From Silene latifolia (taxonomy: Eukaryota > Streptophyta > Magnoliopsida > Caryophyllales > Caryophyllaceae): a DNA stretch of 64,000 bases. Location: positions 439,454,311-439,518,310 of the forward strand of contig NC_133538.1 of assembly GCF_048544455.1 (NCBI RefSeq), read 5' to 3'. The position numbers and the translations under genes were made by a program. The notes under the pieces were generated by a model. It was not told where the DNA came from. It was given only the letters and a program-made list of their open reading frames with translations, and did no database searches. Shown here in pieces: positions 1-10,896 of this stretch (the stretch's first letter is position 1; each line of letters starts with the position of its first letter).

Positions 1-1495
1 CTTATTATTTTAATTAAACAACCTAAAATATTAGACATCTCATAAAATTGAATAGCCAATATAAGTGAACCTAAAAATTAGTCCTTAAATGAGAAGTGAC
101 CTGAATATTTAATGATAGATACTATCACCATAATCGTTCCTTCATCATATAAGTCCATAAATTTAAAGACCATACTAATACAAACCTTAGTTTTCACTTG
201 TCAATACATCAACATTCACTTATCATAAATAAGTAAGATCAATTATACCATATTCCAAATTTCAAACAAATTAATAATCCCATATTCAAATTAGTCCGTA
301 ATGGACAATCGAAGTGAAGGTGAGAAATGGCTTGCCAGGTAGAAACATGTACCACTTATCAATCGATAAATGTCAGGGCACTTAATCACCAAAATGACAC
401 TATCTATAAAATCCCATAATTTCATTACAAAAGAATAGCATCAATAGTATTGTAATGACAAAATGTCTTTATCAATTGGGTAGTTAAACTTGCCCAAAAT
501 CTTTATGAGTTAGTACTGGTGCCAACATCACATCCACAAGTTTGGTTAATAAAATCAACCCTGAATTCATGAATAATAACAGGACTTCAAAGCATATAAC
601 CTAATCCTAATTAATTATTAACCCAAATTTTGCACCACATACCAAACTCCTTTACAAAACCGAAATTTATTAGAGCACAATGACATTCGGTAAGTAATCA
701 TGCGAAGATATGTGAATGTTCAATTACCCATAAACCTTAAACAATCCTAAAGAAACAATACCTAAATTGTTTCAATTAAGTGCACATGACATGCAGTAAG
801 TGGATTATATATTTGATGTAGTACATTAGATTGGTATAGTTTTTGAATATTAAGATAAAGTTTTTGGGTTTTAATTTAAAAAATTTGAGTTTTACTATAA
901 AGTTTTTGAGTTCAATTGCTTAAACATTAATCTCAAAAAGTTACATTATAACTCAAAAAAATTACATATAAACTCATAAAAATTTAATTTTTGACATCAT
1001 AAAACTAAAATGTAATTTATACTCTCTATAGAACTCAAAAAAATTATACAAAAACTCAAAAAGTTATTAAGTGTGAGATACATCTCATATACAATCCTTT
1101 TTCTCACATGACATGTCGACATATACCATTAACTTTATAATTCACCATGCTTAGTACGTAGCACATGGCAGTGGTAAATTTAACAGAGGTTATGCACACA
1201 ATTTGGACATTAATAATCAAACATACTGGTAAATCCTTATGTGCACAAATTGGACATTCATCAATACAATTGACGTACGACGAAAACGGCACAAAAAATT
1301 TATTTAACGAAAGCATCCGTGAAGTTCACATGTACGGAGTAGATGTACAGAATATTTCATCAATAGCGTTTTAATCATGCGTCTAAATGGAACATGAACC
1401 ATACATGACGAATTAAGCATAACAATTATGGCGATATCACAAAACTATACAGTCCGTATAAATTAAACCCATCCCAAATAATTTAATATAAAGAT
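1..1495. other. AT-rich sequence without a recognisable gene
   Basis: I find no convincing coding region, only short open frames with no recognisable motif. Between about 838 and 1070 there are many copies, in both orientations, of a short motif of the type AAAAACTCAAAAAGTT, for example AGTTTTTGAGTT near 901 and CTCAAAAAGTTA near 934. This could be the body of a decayed MITE or another foldback element, but I could not define its ends. Because a tRNA-Met primer site facing left begins at 1496, part of this stretch may be the internal region of a decayed minus-strand LTR retrotransposon. Confidence 0.5.
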
Positions 1496-1508
1496 GGCTC
1501 TGATACCA
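1496..1508 (-). other. Primer binding site (initiator tRNA-Met type) of a decayed LTR retrotransposon
   Basis: The plus strand reads GGCTCTGATACCA, so the minus strand reads TGGTATCAGAGCC, the usual plant primer site complementary to initiator tRNA-Met. In a minus-strand element the 5' LTR lies to the right (from about 1509 upward) and the internal region to the left. The LTR edge next to it reads TATTAGA rather than the expected TG start, so the end appears mutated. I did not locate the other end of this LTR. Confidence 0.55.
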
Positions 1509-1936
1509 CTTATTAGATTTAATCCGAATAGAGACCATAACTTCATATTAAATTACTCGGTATAAACTGTAGAGCGGAAGCGTACCTGATTACATGTCGA
1601 ATGTTTGGGATGAACCGCCTGAAGGGACGGCCTTCGGGATTAAGTCTTCTAGTAGACACACATACCAATAGGATCTCTCTACTGATGGGATGCGGGGAGA
1701 TTAGATTATTGTGTGCTAACCAACCAAGGTGACTTATAAGTCTTATGCGCCCATCATGCATTAGCAAGCCTAATGGGTATCTACACTTAGATAATAGACT
1801 GACCCATACTTTTTAAGACGTAGCTAAGCTCGTATTTAATACACTATAGTGGATCACTTTATATTGGGCTTAACTTAATAGATAGCACATAAATACAATT
1901 AATATTGAATTAATAATACGTCCACATATATTATTG

Positions 1937-2880
1937 TTTTTTTTTTTGGCAGCCAGAAAAATAAGTTCCTAAAGCGAAACCAGCGCCCGTCTTGCAAGAC
2001 GGTGAGCGTATTCATTACGCCTCCTGCACACATAACGAAAACAAAAACAATGGAAAGATGCCGATAATCTAGAAATGTCATCCAAAAGCCCTTTGATTTG
2101 ATGATTTTTGCTCTCCGTTCCTGCCCACTGCAGCAGTAATTGTAGACTATCCGATGCCAAATCCAAGTGTAGGACCTCTTGATTGCAAGCCCATTCTATA
2201 GCCATTAAGACCCCTCGCGCCTCCGCTTGTAAAGGGGATTCCGCCCTGCATTTAACGCTCCCTTTAAAGCGAATAATCACCCTATCATCAAAAATCACCC
2301 AACCTACAGCTGCCTTGCACGTAGACTCCCAACTTGCATCAACATAATTAATAGTCGTCATCCTGCAAGAGCTAGAGTCTCCAATCCAGTAAAATGGTTA
2401 CCCCTCCCTCAGCCTACACACATCATTTACACTTTCCTGGCAAACTGGAGTAGAATTATGGGTTAAGCCTTGAGGCTCGTCCTTTACATCCGCATTTCGA
2501 GAAGCCAGACTAACCAGCAGGTGACATTGATCATAAAAGACCTTGGGAATAAGAACATCACCCCTAAAGATACAGTTATTTCTCATAGTCCAAATAGAGA
2601 ACAAAGTCGCCAAGAAAAAAATGATCCTTGTATTTCCATCCTCCAGCTTTCCCAGGTAGTAAATCTAGTTAATAATCCAGTCCCCAACACTTATACTGCG
2701 AGCCTGTTCCGTTTTAATACCTAGGACGGAACCAGCCCAAAGCCTTGAGAGATGTCACAATCCCTGAATAGGTGATCCAACGATTCCAAATTTTCCTTTT
2801 CCTTTTGACATAAGTGATAGTAGGGCTCCCAATCCCACTTTCTTTTGATAAATTCATAGCCTACAGGGAGGGAGTTAGTA
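1937..2880 (-). mobile_element. 5'-truncated L1-type LINE, 3' tail with zf-RVT and RNase H remnants
   Basis: The insertion reads on the minus strand. Its poly(A) tail appears as 11 T at 1937-1947. It is flanked by an 11-bp perfect direct repeat, ATATATTATTG, at 1926-1936 and 2881-2891, the target-site duplication. Coding remnants in minus order are a reverse-transcriptase-associated zinc-binding segment (LPVGYEFIKRKWDWE, then CQKEKENLESLDHLFRDC), a linker containing FSIWTMRNNCIFRG, and an RNase H domain at 1969-2361 that starts INYVDASWESTCKAAVGW. In-frame stops break the frame between these pieces, so it is a dead 5'-truncated copy of plant L1-like ORF2. The LINE sits inside what may be the LTR that starts near 1509. 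Confidence 0.9.
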
Positions 2881-2891
2881 ATATATTATTG

Positions 2892-3582
2892 TATTAGGCC
2901 CAAAATTCTTACATAATCATCATGGAGCATATCACGTAGGCGACTGTCGTATGATCTCCTTAACGAGAAATATAATTGCGTTGTTACACTAAACGACACG
3001 CATTGACAACACTAGGACAAAAAATCGATGTTGACAAAATATCATATTGACAAGATAAACGATATAAAAATGAAATCAACACTGCGAAAACTTATTTAAA
3101 TTAAGTATCGTATACCAATTGCATTTGTCGTCGTGTTCATTAATTTACTCGCGAATTTGAAAAAGTTTCCTCACACAATCTCCTTCTCATCAGAAAGATA
3201 TTTTACCTGGCCTACTAAATTTGCTTATACTTACGAGTATTAATCAAGCCATTAAAATGTTATTATATTGTGTTGATTTGAAGTAATGATGAGAAGGTAC
3301 AATTGTTATGAACGGAATGTGATTAGTAGCAATAATAGCATTATTATGTGTGTATTTTCTCTAATATATCAAGTGCGTATAGAGATTAACGTTCTTTCTC
3401 TTTGCAAAATCGAATAGGAAGAAGGGGAACTTAAAGTGTATAAATGTATAAAATCTTACTTCTATTAGTGCATTTAACATAACTTAATTAGGAATAATGG
3501 CGATAGACAAACGCTTGATTTAATGTCTTCTCAATTACCATGGTCGTTAACTTGAAACCTCTTTCATTATTGTAACTTTCAG
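2892..3582. other. Region upstream of the B3 gene, first exon not found
   Basis: This AT-rich stretch lies between the LINE insertion and the first recognisable exon of the B3 gene. It should contain the intron that ends with the acceptor TAACTTTCAG at 3573-3582. I looked for an N-terminal coding exon and found only short open frames broken by stops. In the frame of the following exon a TGA occurs about 30 bases upstream of the acceptor, so the coding region cannot simply extend to the left without splicing. Confidence 0.5.
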
Positions 3583-4955
3583 GTCATTGATCCCAGAAGG
3601 CTGAGATTTTTGTTCCAAAAGCAGCTCCAGAATAGCGATGTCAGTTCCCTAAGAAGGATGGTACTTCCTAAGGTAATCTTCAAAAACATTCATCGCTCAA
3701 GTATCCTCCGTAAGGCCTATACCGATGATGATATGCTAAATTACGGACATATATATGTTGAAATGAATGTTAGGATACCGTGTCAAAATGATTAAATAGA
3801 TGGATGTAAATGAAATGGTTTGTTTTAAATTCAGAAAGCAGCTGAAACACACATGCCTCCCCTCGAGACCAAGGAGGGTATTTTTATCAACATGGATGAT
3901 ATGGATGGGATCCATGTGTGGACCTTCAAGTACAGGTAGCTAGCTATACACCTTGCTGCCGATTTTACATGTCTAATGAATTCTACTTGGCTTTTGTAAG
4001 GATATTAATTATATTGGTTAAAATGCAGTACAATTTGGCATAAATGCTTGATTTCTCGACAATACAAGGGAAGAAGAAAATACCCTTTGAATTCTAATTA
4101 AGAACCTAGCTCTTTCCCATTTTTGCACCGAAGAAAAATATGAGCCATTTTAAAACATACTCTTTACATTCTCTACACAAAGCAAAAGTTCCATCCTGAA
4201 GAGTTTGATGTATGATACATCCAACCTCCTAGTCCCCAAGTCGTCAGCGGCAAGAGTCTCTGGAGTAATGTTATTATTGTTGTGTACTTTCTTGAAAGGT
4301 TTTCGCACTAATATGATTTCATTGAATTGAACATTCCTACTCAGGTTTTGGCCTAATAACAACAGCCGGATGTACGTTCTTGAGAACACCGGTAAGGAGA
4401 CGAATGATTAAATCATATATCCACCTATCAGATTATCTCTTCTTTCCATGATATGCTTGTTAAATATTTTGGGACAGGGGACTTTGTTAGTGCACATCGC
4501 TTGGAGGTGGGAGACTTCATAATGGTCTATCAAGATTTCATAAACCTGAACTATGTAATTACTGATACAATCAACTTCTCTAATCACCTCCATTCTCTAC
4601 CGTCACCACAATTTTTGACATTAATAAACTAATTACGCAGGTCATTCTAGCCAGGAAGTCTTCAGAACAAGAAATGTACACCGACTTTACTGCAAACACA
4701 GTCAGTGACTATATTCAGCTGCAAGATCTTGAGATTAATCCATACAATCAGTTAAGCTGGAGTGACCCGGGAACCATAGAGGACAACAAAAACAACACCA
4801 CTTGCATGTCGTTTGTTTATGAAACCACCAGCATTTCGGGTGACTCTCCTTTCGATTTCTTTGGCGGGTCAATGTCCAACTATTGTTCGGGACTCGGACA
4901 TGGGATCGAGAATTTCGGGTCCGTTGACAATTTGTCCCTTGATGACTTTTATTGA
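3583..4955 (+). CDS. FUS3: FUSCA3-like B3-domain transcription factor (partial: five 3' exons)
   Basis: FUS3 is a nuclear B3-domain regulator of the AFL group (ABI3/FUS3/LEC2) that binds RY (CATGCA) motifs and controls seed maturation. Five exons with GT/AG borders join in one frame: 3583-3672, 3835-3935, 4345-4391, 4478-4554 and 4641-4955, giving 209 residues and a TGA stop. Residues 1-109 form the B3 domain: RFLFQKQLQNSDVSSLRRM, then KAAETHMPPLE, FKYRFWPNNNSRMYVLENTG and VGDFIMVYQDF. The intron after VLPK is at the usual position for this family. The C-terminal end SVDNLSLDDFY closely matches the end of known FUS3 proteins and separates it from ABI3 and LEC2. The N-terminal part, roughly 90-100 residues in relatives, is not seen. 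Changes at usually conserved places include HRLEVGDF for HGLQLGDF and VILARK for VIQARK. All splice sites and the frame are intact, so it may be functional if exon 1 lies further upstream. Confidence 0.93.
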
Positions 4956-5237
4956 AGCCTAATAAGTCTTAAGATTTTACGAGGAGGTGTTAAAAAGAAC
5001 TATTACGAGCCTTTTGTGGAATATGGCTCAGCTTGTCTTTGTTTTGCCTGGTAAAACTAACTTGACTTCTGCTAGGTAAAACATAGTTTATGGCCTTTTA
5101 TTTTGTTGAAAATGTAAGAATAAATAATGGGGATAAACAGAAAAAGGGGAAGGGGTGGTTTTCTAATGTTTATACTTGATAAGTGTTTTTTTTTGTCATG
5201 AGAATTTCATGTTAAATCAAATTGGTTATTTTTGTTA
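4956..5237 (+). other. 3' flank / probable 3' UTR of the FUS3-like gene
   Basis: The 280 bases after the TGA stop contain no further coding signal. They are T-rich, as plant 3' UTRs often are, and contain AATAAATAATGG near 5120, which could supply a polyadenylation signal. A LINE tail follows directly from 5238, so any longer 3' UTR would run into it. Confidence 0.45.
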
Positions 5238-6990
5238 TTTTTTTTTTTGACAATTAGCGAGAGTGAGTTTACATATTAATGGCTCTTTGGGCTAGATTAT
5301 GAGCCATTTTATTGTACTTCCTAGGAATAAAACAAAAAGAAATACAATGGAACATAGAGCATAAGTTAAGGATGTCTGTCACAAGAACTTTAGTCTTCAA
5401 GCCAATCTTCGAATTATCCATTATTTTGAACGAGCACCTGTAAGCAGTCAGAGAAGATAGTAATATGGTATATATTTCTTCCTAGCGCCCATTTAAGGGA
5501 TTCCAGAATAGCCGCAGCTTCCGCTTGATCCGCTGAGAGAGAGAGAAGAGTCCACCTTTGGTACAGAAATAAGATTCAGTATTCCCACAGTTGACGTACC
5601 ATCCAAGTCCCGTACTTTTATCATCCTTCCAAGCAGCGTCCACATGGATGGTAGTTTGGGAACATTTGTTGCTGATACCAATAAGCTTACACTTGTATCC
5701 TTTTCTGAGATTTAAGAGGTCACAATCAAGATCATCGTCCGAGACTATGCTAGTCAAAGACTTTGACTGATTGTTGTTGGCCGTGATGGCTTTAGATAGA
5801 GAGTCTTTATAAATGCCAATGGCACCTTTCAACGAAAAGGAATGCTCCCCCAAGGCAGCTTTATTCCTAGCACGCCAAATAGTCCACAATGTACAAAGGA
5901 ACGAAACGATTACCTCATTGGGATCACTCATTTTTAGCATGAGAGAAAGCCAATTGATAATCCAATCATGGAGACATAGGTCATGTCTTTGTCTAGAGTT
6001 AATACCCAAGTGACTACCCCTCCAAATTCTTGTAGCAAAGGTACAATCCTTGAATAAACGCTCCAACGTTTCTATCTCCATATGATCACAAAGAAAACAT
6101 ACACAAACACCATCCAAGCTCCTTTTTTGAAATTCTTTTCCAATGGCTACAGAATTAGTAAGAATTTTCCAAAGGAGGGTAATCCAAACCTTTGGGCCAG
6201 GCAAGTGCCACAAATGTTTTTTCATAAAGCTTCTGCAAGAGGGGGAGATCCTAGTGAGATCTTTGGCCGAGGCCATACGATTCCAGTACGGCAACCAAGC
6301 TTCATAATAGCCTCGTTTAACCGAGTAATCTACCTTAGGATCTTTGGTCCAATAAGCCCAATCCTTATCAAAACTGGGGCTAATTGGGATGGCCAAAATA
6401 GTTGTAATATCATTCTCCGCGAAAAAGTTATAAATCATGTTAGTATTCCATGATCCATCACTATTGATAAGATTTTTAACTTTAAGATTCAGTAGTGACG
6501 GATTAGTATCTAATAGATTATCGCTGCTAGGAGAAGGTTTCGCTCCATTCATCCAATTCGAATTCCAAACTGAAAGCTCAGACCACCTCCAAACTTTCCA
6601 GGCCCAATCTACAGCAAAAAGAGCGATGCCCCCAAAGAACACCTTTTCCAATCCACGTCGGATTCGATCATTTATGGGAGAACTCAGCCCCACAATTATC
6701 CCAAGAGAGTTTATATTTTGAACCAATGGTACGAGCTAATAGAGAATTTTCCTTTTTAAGAATGTTCCACCCAACTTTCGCGAGGAGGGCTCAAGAAAAG
6801 TTTGCTGCACCAGTGGATACCCCCAGATTTCCTATTACCCTTCCACCAGAATTGCGACAATAAGGAATCAATCTTCTTCGTCACACTTATCGGAATTTTA
6901 AAAACCGATAGAAAGTAGGTTGAAACTGATGAAAGGATAGAAGAAATAAGCGTGATTCGTCCAGCCGGAGATAGCAGACTGCAACTGTAA
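5238..6990 (-). mobile_element. 5'-truncated L1-type LINE with reverse-transcriptase end, zf-RVT and RNase H
   Basis: The element reads on the minus strand, with its poly(A) tail seen as a T run at about 5238-5248. At its 5' end (about 6990 down to 6727) is the C-terminal part of a LINE reverse transcriptase: LSPAGRITLISSILSSVSTY and IDSLLSQFWWKG. A 414-codon open frame (5482-6726) follows, with the zinc-binding domain (LLWKILTNSVAIGKEFQKRS, CFLCDHMEIETLERLFKDC) and the start of RNase H (IHVDAAWKDDKSTGLGWYVN). A TAA lies between the RT segment and the long frame, and the RNase H frame is lost near its end. Most of the RT and all of the endonuclease are missing. I could not define a clean target duplication. 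It lies about 280 bp downstream of the FUS3 stop, in the opposite direction. Confidence 0.88.
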
Positions 6991-7353
6991 AATTTGATAT
7001 GGCTATTTGCAACTTTACTAGTACTTTATATCAAATTGTTGAAGGTGAAAATGCTGGCCGTGGACGACTGGCTGTATCAGTCTGAGGGCAACCACGCAAA
7101 ATCACTTAATTACATGTTTGGATTTTTTTTTGATAGTTGGATAGATAAATAACCGTACCTACAATAGTCAGGCCATCTTGGCAATATTAATGCACTATAT
7201 ACAACCCACAAAATTATTTAGTTACAAAGAAAAATTGACAAGAAAAAGTTCAAGTACCTTGTGATAACATGTATTCAATGGTGCCAACAATGAGACCCTG
7301 CAGAAATTGCGGATGGTGGTAGGTTACTTTAATTACTCCTTCCCATCCATTTC
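6991..7353. other. Intergenic sequence, no defined gene
   Basis: No motif is recognisable with confidence. A short stretch at about 7030-7088 reads YQIVEGENAGRGRLAVSV followed by a stop, which has the composition of a real exon, but I cannot assign it to a family. The sequence CTCCTTCCCATCCATTTC at 7336-7353 resembles the edge of a Stowaway-like MITE. Confidence 0.35.
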
Positions 7354-7489
7354 AGAGAAATTCTTGCCTCCTTCTGGAGGACGTCCTCCCTACACCCAAA
7401 AGAGGATTTTACAATATTTAATTCCCCTTTTGGTCATCCTTTTTTGGGTGTAGGGAGGACGTCCTTTGGGAGGACGCAATAATTTCTCT
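7354..7489. repeat. Foldback (MITE-like) element with 48-bp inverted arms
   Basis: The left arm (7354-7401) and right arm (7442-7489) are near-perfect inverted repeats of 48 bp around a 40-bp loop. The inner parts, ACGTCCTCCCTACACCCAAAA and its complement, match exactly. Each arm contains the palindrome AGGACGTCCT. There is no coding capacity. A second, smaller inverted repeat follows at once, 7491-7508 against 7539-7556 (18 bp, one mismatch, core TAATCCAAAG), so the two hairpins may belong to one composite foldback unit. Confidence 0.75.
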
Positions 7490-7648
7490 CTAATCCAAAG
7501 GTAACATGGATCCACTTTTTGTGAGGGAAAAGTTGGTTCATGTTATCTTTGGATTAGATGGGAGGATATACAATTTACAAAGGTGGACAATAAAACAGTA
7601 TTGGAACCTTCAACTTCCAGTACTTCAAATATAAGGGAGTAAAAATTT

Positions 7649-9447
7649 ATGATACAAAAGAGTGAAGTTAGAAAGGCGTTAAGGAAGATGAGGTCAAAGA
7701 AAGCAGAGGGACCAGATGGTATACCCATAGAAGTTTGGAGGTGCTTCGGGGAGAAAAGAATCGAATGGGTAACCATGCTCCTCAACAAGATTTGCAGGAG
7801 CAACAAGATGTCATCATCTTGGAGGAGAAGCACTCTTGTCCCTTTGTACAAGAACAAAGGTGATGTTCAAGAGTGTTCCAATTATCGGGGAATTAAACTT
7901 ATGAGTCATACGATGAAATTATGGGAGCGGATAATCGAGCAAAGGCTTAGGAGATGTGTAGACATCTCGGATAACCAATTTGGATTTATGCTCGGGAGAT
8001 CGAATATGGATGCGATTTTTATCATGAGACAGTCGATGGAACACCATCGGGACAAGAAAAAGGACTTGCATATGTTTTTATTGACTTGGAAAAAACATAT
8101 GATAGGGTACCAAGAGAAGTACTTTGGTGGGCTTTGGCGAGAAAGGGTGTGTCTCGAAAATATATTGACCTCATAAATGATACTCCCTCCTATTCATTTT
8201 AACCTTCCCCTTTCAAAAGGGCACGCAAATTAAGGGTAAGATTATTTTATTGTAAAGTATTGTGGTGGTGTAAGGTAATTGGAGAGAGGGAAGGTATTAT
8301 TGTGGGGTAAGATGATTAAAATAAGTATTGTTGTGGCGTAAGGTGATTAAAATAAGATAAAGTATGAGTATTGTGGGGTATTGTTGTGGGGTAAGGTGAT
8401 TAAAATAAGTATAAAACTTTACTAAATAAGGAAAGGGGGAGAGTTATATGAATAGATGAAAAAGGAAAGGGGGAAGGTTAAAATGAATAGGAGGGAGTAT
8501 GTATGAGGGGGCTAGTGCAAGTGTTCGCACTAATGTTGGGAGAACGGAAGAATTTCCCATTACCATCGGGGTGAATCAAGGTTCCGCACTTAGTGTTTGC
8601 TATAGTTATGGATGAGTTCACAAGGGATATTTAGGACGACATCCCTTGGTGTATGATGTTTGCCGATGATATTGTGTTGATTGATGAGACGAAAGAGGGG
8701 GTGGAGAGAAAGTTGGAATTGTGGAGGCATACTTTAGAGATTCCTGGGTTTAGGCTGAGCAGGAGTAAGACCGAGTATTTGAGGTGTCAGTTCACTAAAG
8801 TGGCGGGGTCAAGATCGACAGAGGCGGGGAGTATTATTTTCGATGGGGATGTTGTTGAGGGGTCAGATTTCTTCAGATATCTAGGATCTATTATTCAAAA
8901 AGATGGGGAGTTAGACGGAGATGTGGCTCACAGAATTAAAGCGGGATGGTTGAAATGGAAGAGTGCTTCAGAGTTTTTATGCGATAAAGATATGCCCCAA
9001 AGATTAAAGGGGAAATTTTATCGCAAGGCAATTAGGCCTGCCTTACTTTACGGTTTCGAGTGTTGGGCCGTGAAACATTGTCACATTCAAAAGATGAGTG
9101 TGGCGGAGATGCGTATGTTGAGGTGGATGTGCGGACATATAAGGAAAAATCGATTAAAGAATGAGGTGATTAGGGAAAAGGTAAAAGTGGCGCCAATAGA
9201 GGACAAGATGATGGAAAATCGACTAACATGGTTTGGCCATGTGAAAAGGAGACCTATGGACGCACCATTTAGGAGGTTGGAGACTTGGAGAACAGAAAAG
9301 GTCCCTAGAGGTAGAGGGAGACCGAGACAGACATGGTTGAGAGTGATACAACACGATATGAGATTTCTGGGGCTTGAGGAGAGTATGGTGACGGAGAGGG
9401 CACAATGGAGGGAAAGGATTGGATTTTTAGTATTTGATGTTTTTTGA
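7649..9447 (+). pseudogene. RTE-type reverse transcriptase pseudogene
   Basis: The reading frame is open from 7649, where ISDNQFGF and KKKDLHM belong to the RT fingers and palm. A missing G near 8070 shifts the VFIDLEKTYDRVP block, a conserved palm motif, into another frame. A 315-bp MITE then interrupts the gene. The frame recovers as INDMYEG-ASASVRTN once the insert and one TA are removed. The second open segment, 8653-9447 (264 codons), starts with the FADD catalytic box and ends near WRERIGFLVFDVF, close to the expected C-terminus. In an active element the protein would prime reverse transcription at nicked target DNA. Confidence 0.85.
8183..8497. mobile_element. Stowaway-type MITE inside the RTE element
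   Basis: The 315-bp insert starts CTCCCTCCTATTCATTTTAA and ends with its inverted complement, TTAAAATGAATAGGAGGGAG. It is flanked by TA at 8181-8182 and 8498-8499, the Stowaway/Tc1-mariner target duplication. Removing the insert and one TA restores the RT reading frame of the host element exactly. The interior holds several copies of a GTGGGGTAAGGTGATTAAAA-like motif and no coding sequence, so it needs a transposase from elsewhere. Confidence 0.93.
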
Positions 9448-9843
9448 CCATATTTAGTGTTTTTATTTAATTTTAAAAAAAAATTATTTGCTCTTCTCTC
9501 CTTTATTACACCTTTTTTACCAATCGCTTTCTTATATATTTTACTAGGTTACTTTTAAGGCATTCCGGATCCTTAGTTTATTTCGGTTTTCAAAATCGTT
9601 TTAATCTTTTCTCTCGATTTAAATTTTAAGTTTTTATAAAAGAAATCCGAAATTCGATTTTAAAACCTGTAAGTTTACCTTGACTTTGTATTACATTTTC
9701 GCTCTCCCTTTTGTTTTTCATTTTTCCCTTTTCTATTCGCATTTTGAGGTGTGCGTTCACCTAGGGACAGTTCTAAAGAATGATTCATGTCAGCCGACCC
9801 CAAATAATTTTGGGATTAAGACTCTGATGTTGTTGTTGTTGTA

Positions 9844-10896
9844 ACAGAAGACGGGAGATAAAGGAGAAATGGTGCATGCCGAGAAGGCGAGAACCAAGGG
9901 CATGGCTTCAGTTCCACAGTGACTAAAAGCAGCATTCTTCCAGCATAAAGCAGCAACACAAAGCAGCAAAGCTGCACAAAAACATCCCAGATTGAGATAT
10001 GAAACCTAGCAACTTTATCTGGTTTCCATTCTTGCTATCACGCCTGTGATATTCAGGGATGTTTCACAGTGAGACGATCTTAGTTACCCATAGTAAATGT
10101 TATTGTGCTATCATGATCATCGCACTGTGAAACGATCTCTTTCAAGACTTGCTAAATACAAAGTACACATAGGTGGCAATTAAGATCCCCATCATAACCG
10201 AACTCGTATCAGGACCTTGACTAGGAAAGGAGCAACAACAACAAAGTCTAGTTTCAAAAATACCTGGGGTCAAACAACACCCATCGCAGTATAACACTAT
10301 CAGTATGAAATGGTGCCTTTTGCAGAGGAGCACATATACTAATAAATTATGCCACCTCGAATACTCTGTCTAAGATTGCCAAAAGCTGGTGATGCATAGG
10401 ACAAAATGCTAATAATTATAATGATGTTTTACCGCCTTCCTGCGACCACCATTTTCACCAGGCTCAAGTCAGACAATCCGTCTTCTCCTCCCCTCAATGA
10501 TCTGAGAACATCATCCTCTTCTCCTTTGTTTGACCATTGTACCCTTTTTCCTCCCAGCCCTGATATCTCCTCATTCTCATCTACCTTCCTCTCTTCTTCT
10601 TCCCCAACCCAACCTTCCTCTCATTCTCACTCCCCAACCCCTACATCAGCTCTCTTTTTTTTGGTTTGCTTCATGAAAACCTAAAATAGTTTGTCTAGGT
10701 CTAAAAACAAATTGTTCAAAACTCAACTACATAGACATCTTCCACAACCAAATACATGCCTGGTAAACAAATAAATTTTTTAGATCTACTCAGATGTCGC
10801 TTTGTCATATGAAAGACTTTGTAAAAACATGGCAACAAGATGATATAGTAGATGAGATGAAAGGATAACTCGAATGATCCACTTGACATTATGATA
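9844..10896. other. Intergenic sequence with a pyrimidine-rich stretch
   Basis: I see no gene. At 10060-10131 there is a small inverted repeat, TTTCACAGTG against CACTGTGAAA. Between about 10480 and 10660 the plus strand is strongly C/T-rich (CTTCTCCTCCCC and similar) and gives a low-complexity Ser/Pro open frame that I do not consider a gene. The stretch ends at the left edge of the next LINE tail. Confidence 0.45.

Larger units (their letters stand above)
7640..9843 (+). mobile_element. RTE-clade LINE, 5'-truncated and decayed
   Basis: The encoded reverse transcriptase has the RTE pattern seen in plants: KAEGPDGIPIEVWRC, STLVPLYKNKGDVQ, NYRGIKLMSHTMKLWERIIE and NQFGF at 7649-8070, and the catalytic segment MMFADDIVLIDETKEGVE at 8653. 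The C-terminal region includes FRYLGSIIQKDGELDGDV, LYGFECWAVK and LTWFGHVKRR. The 3' end has the expected short-repeat tail, GTTGTTGTTGTTGTAA, near 9830-9843. Lesions are a 1-bp deletion near 8070, a small deletion around 8605, a TAG at the CAG-like codon near 8633, and the MITE at 8183-8497. The apurinic endonuclease domain is absent. It is non-functional. Confidence 0.88.

Noticed and set aside
3583..4955. ABI3 or LEC2 instead of FUS3
   Set aside because: The C-terminal end SVDNLSLDDFY and the short protein after B3 fit FUS3; the B3 wording KKAAE-H-P-LE-KEGI fits FUS3 better than ABI3.
7641..9447. A working reverse transcriptase gene
   Set aside because: Frameshift near 8070, small deletion near 8605, a stop before the FADD box and a MITE insertion make the gene inactive.
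10406..10684. 92-codon Ser/Pro-rich open frame
   Set aside because: It comes from a low-complexity pyrimidine-rich stretch with no motif.
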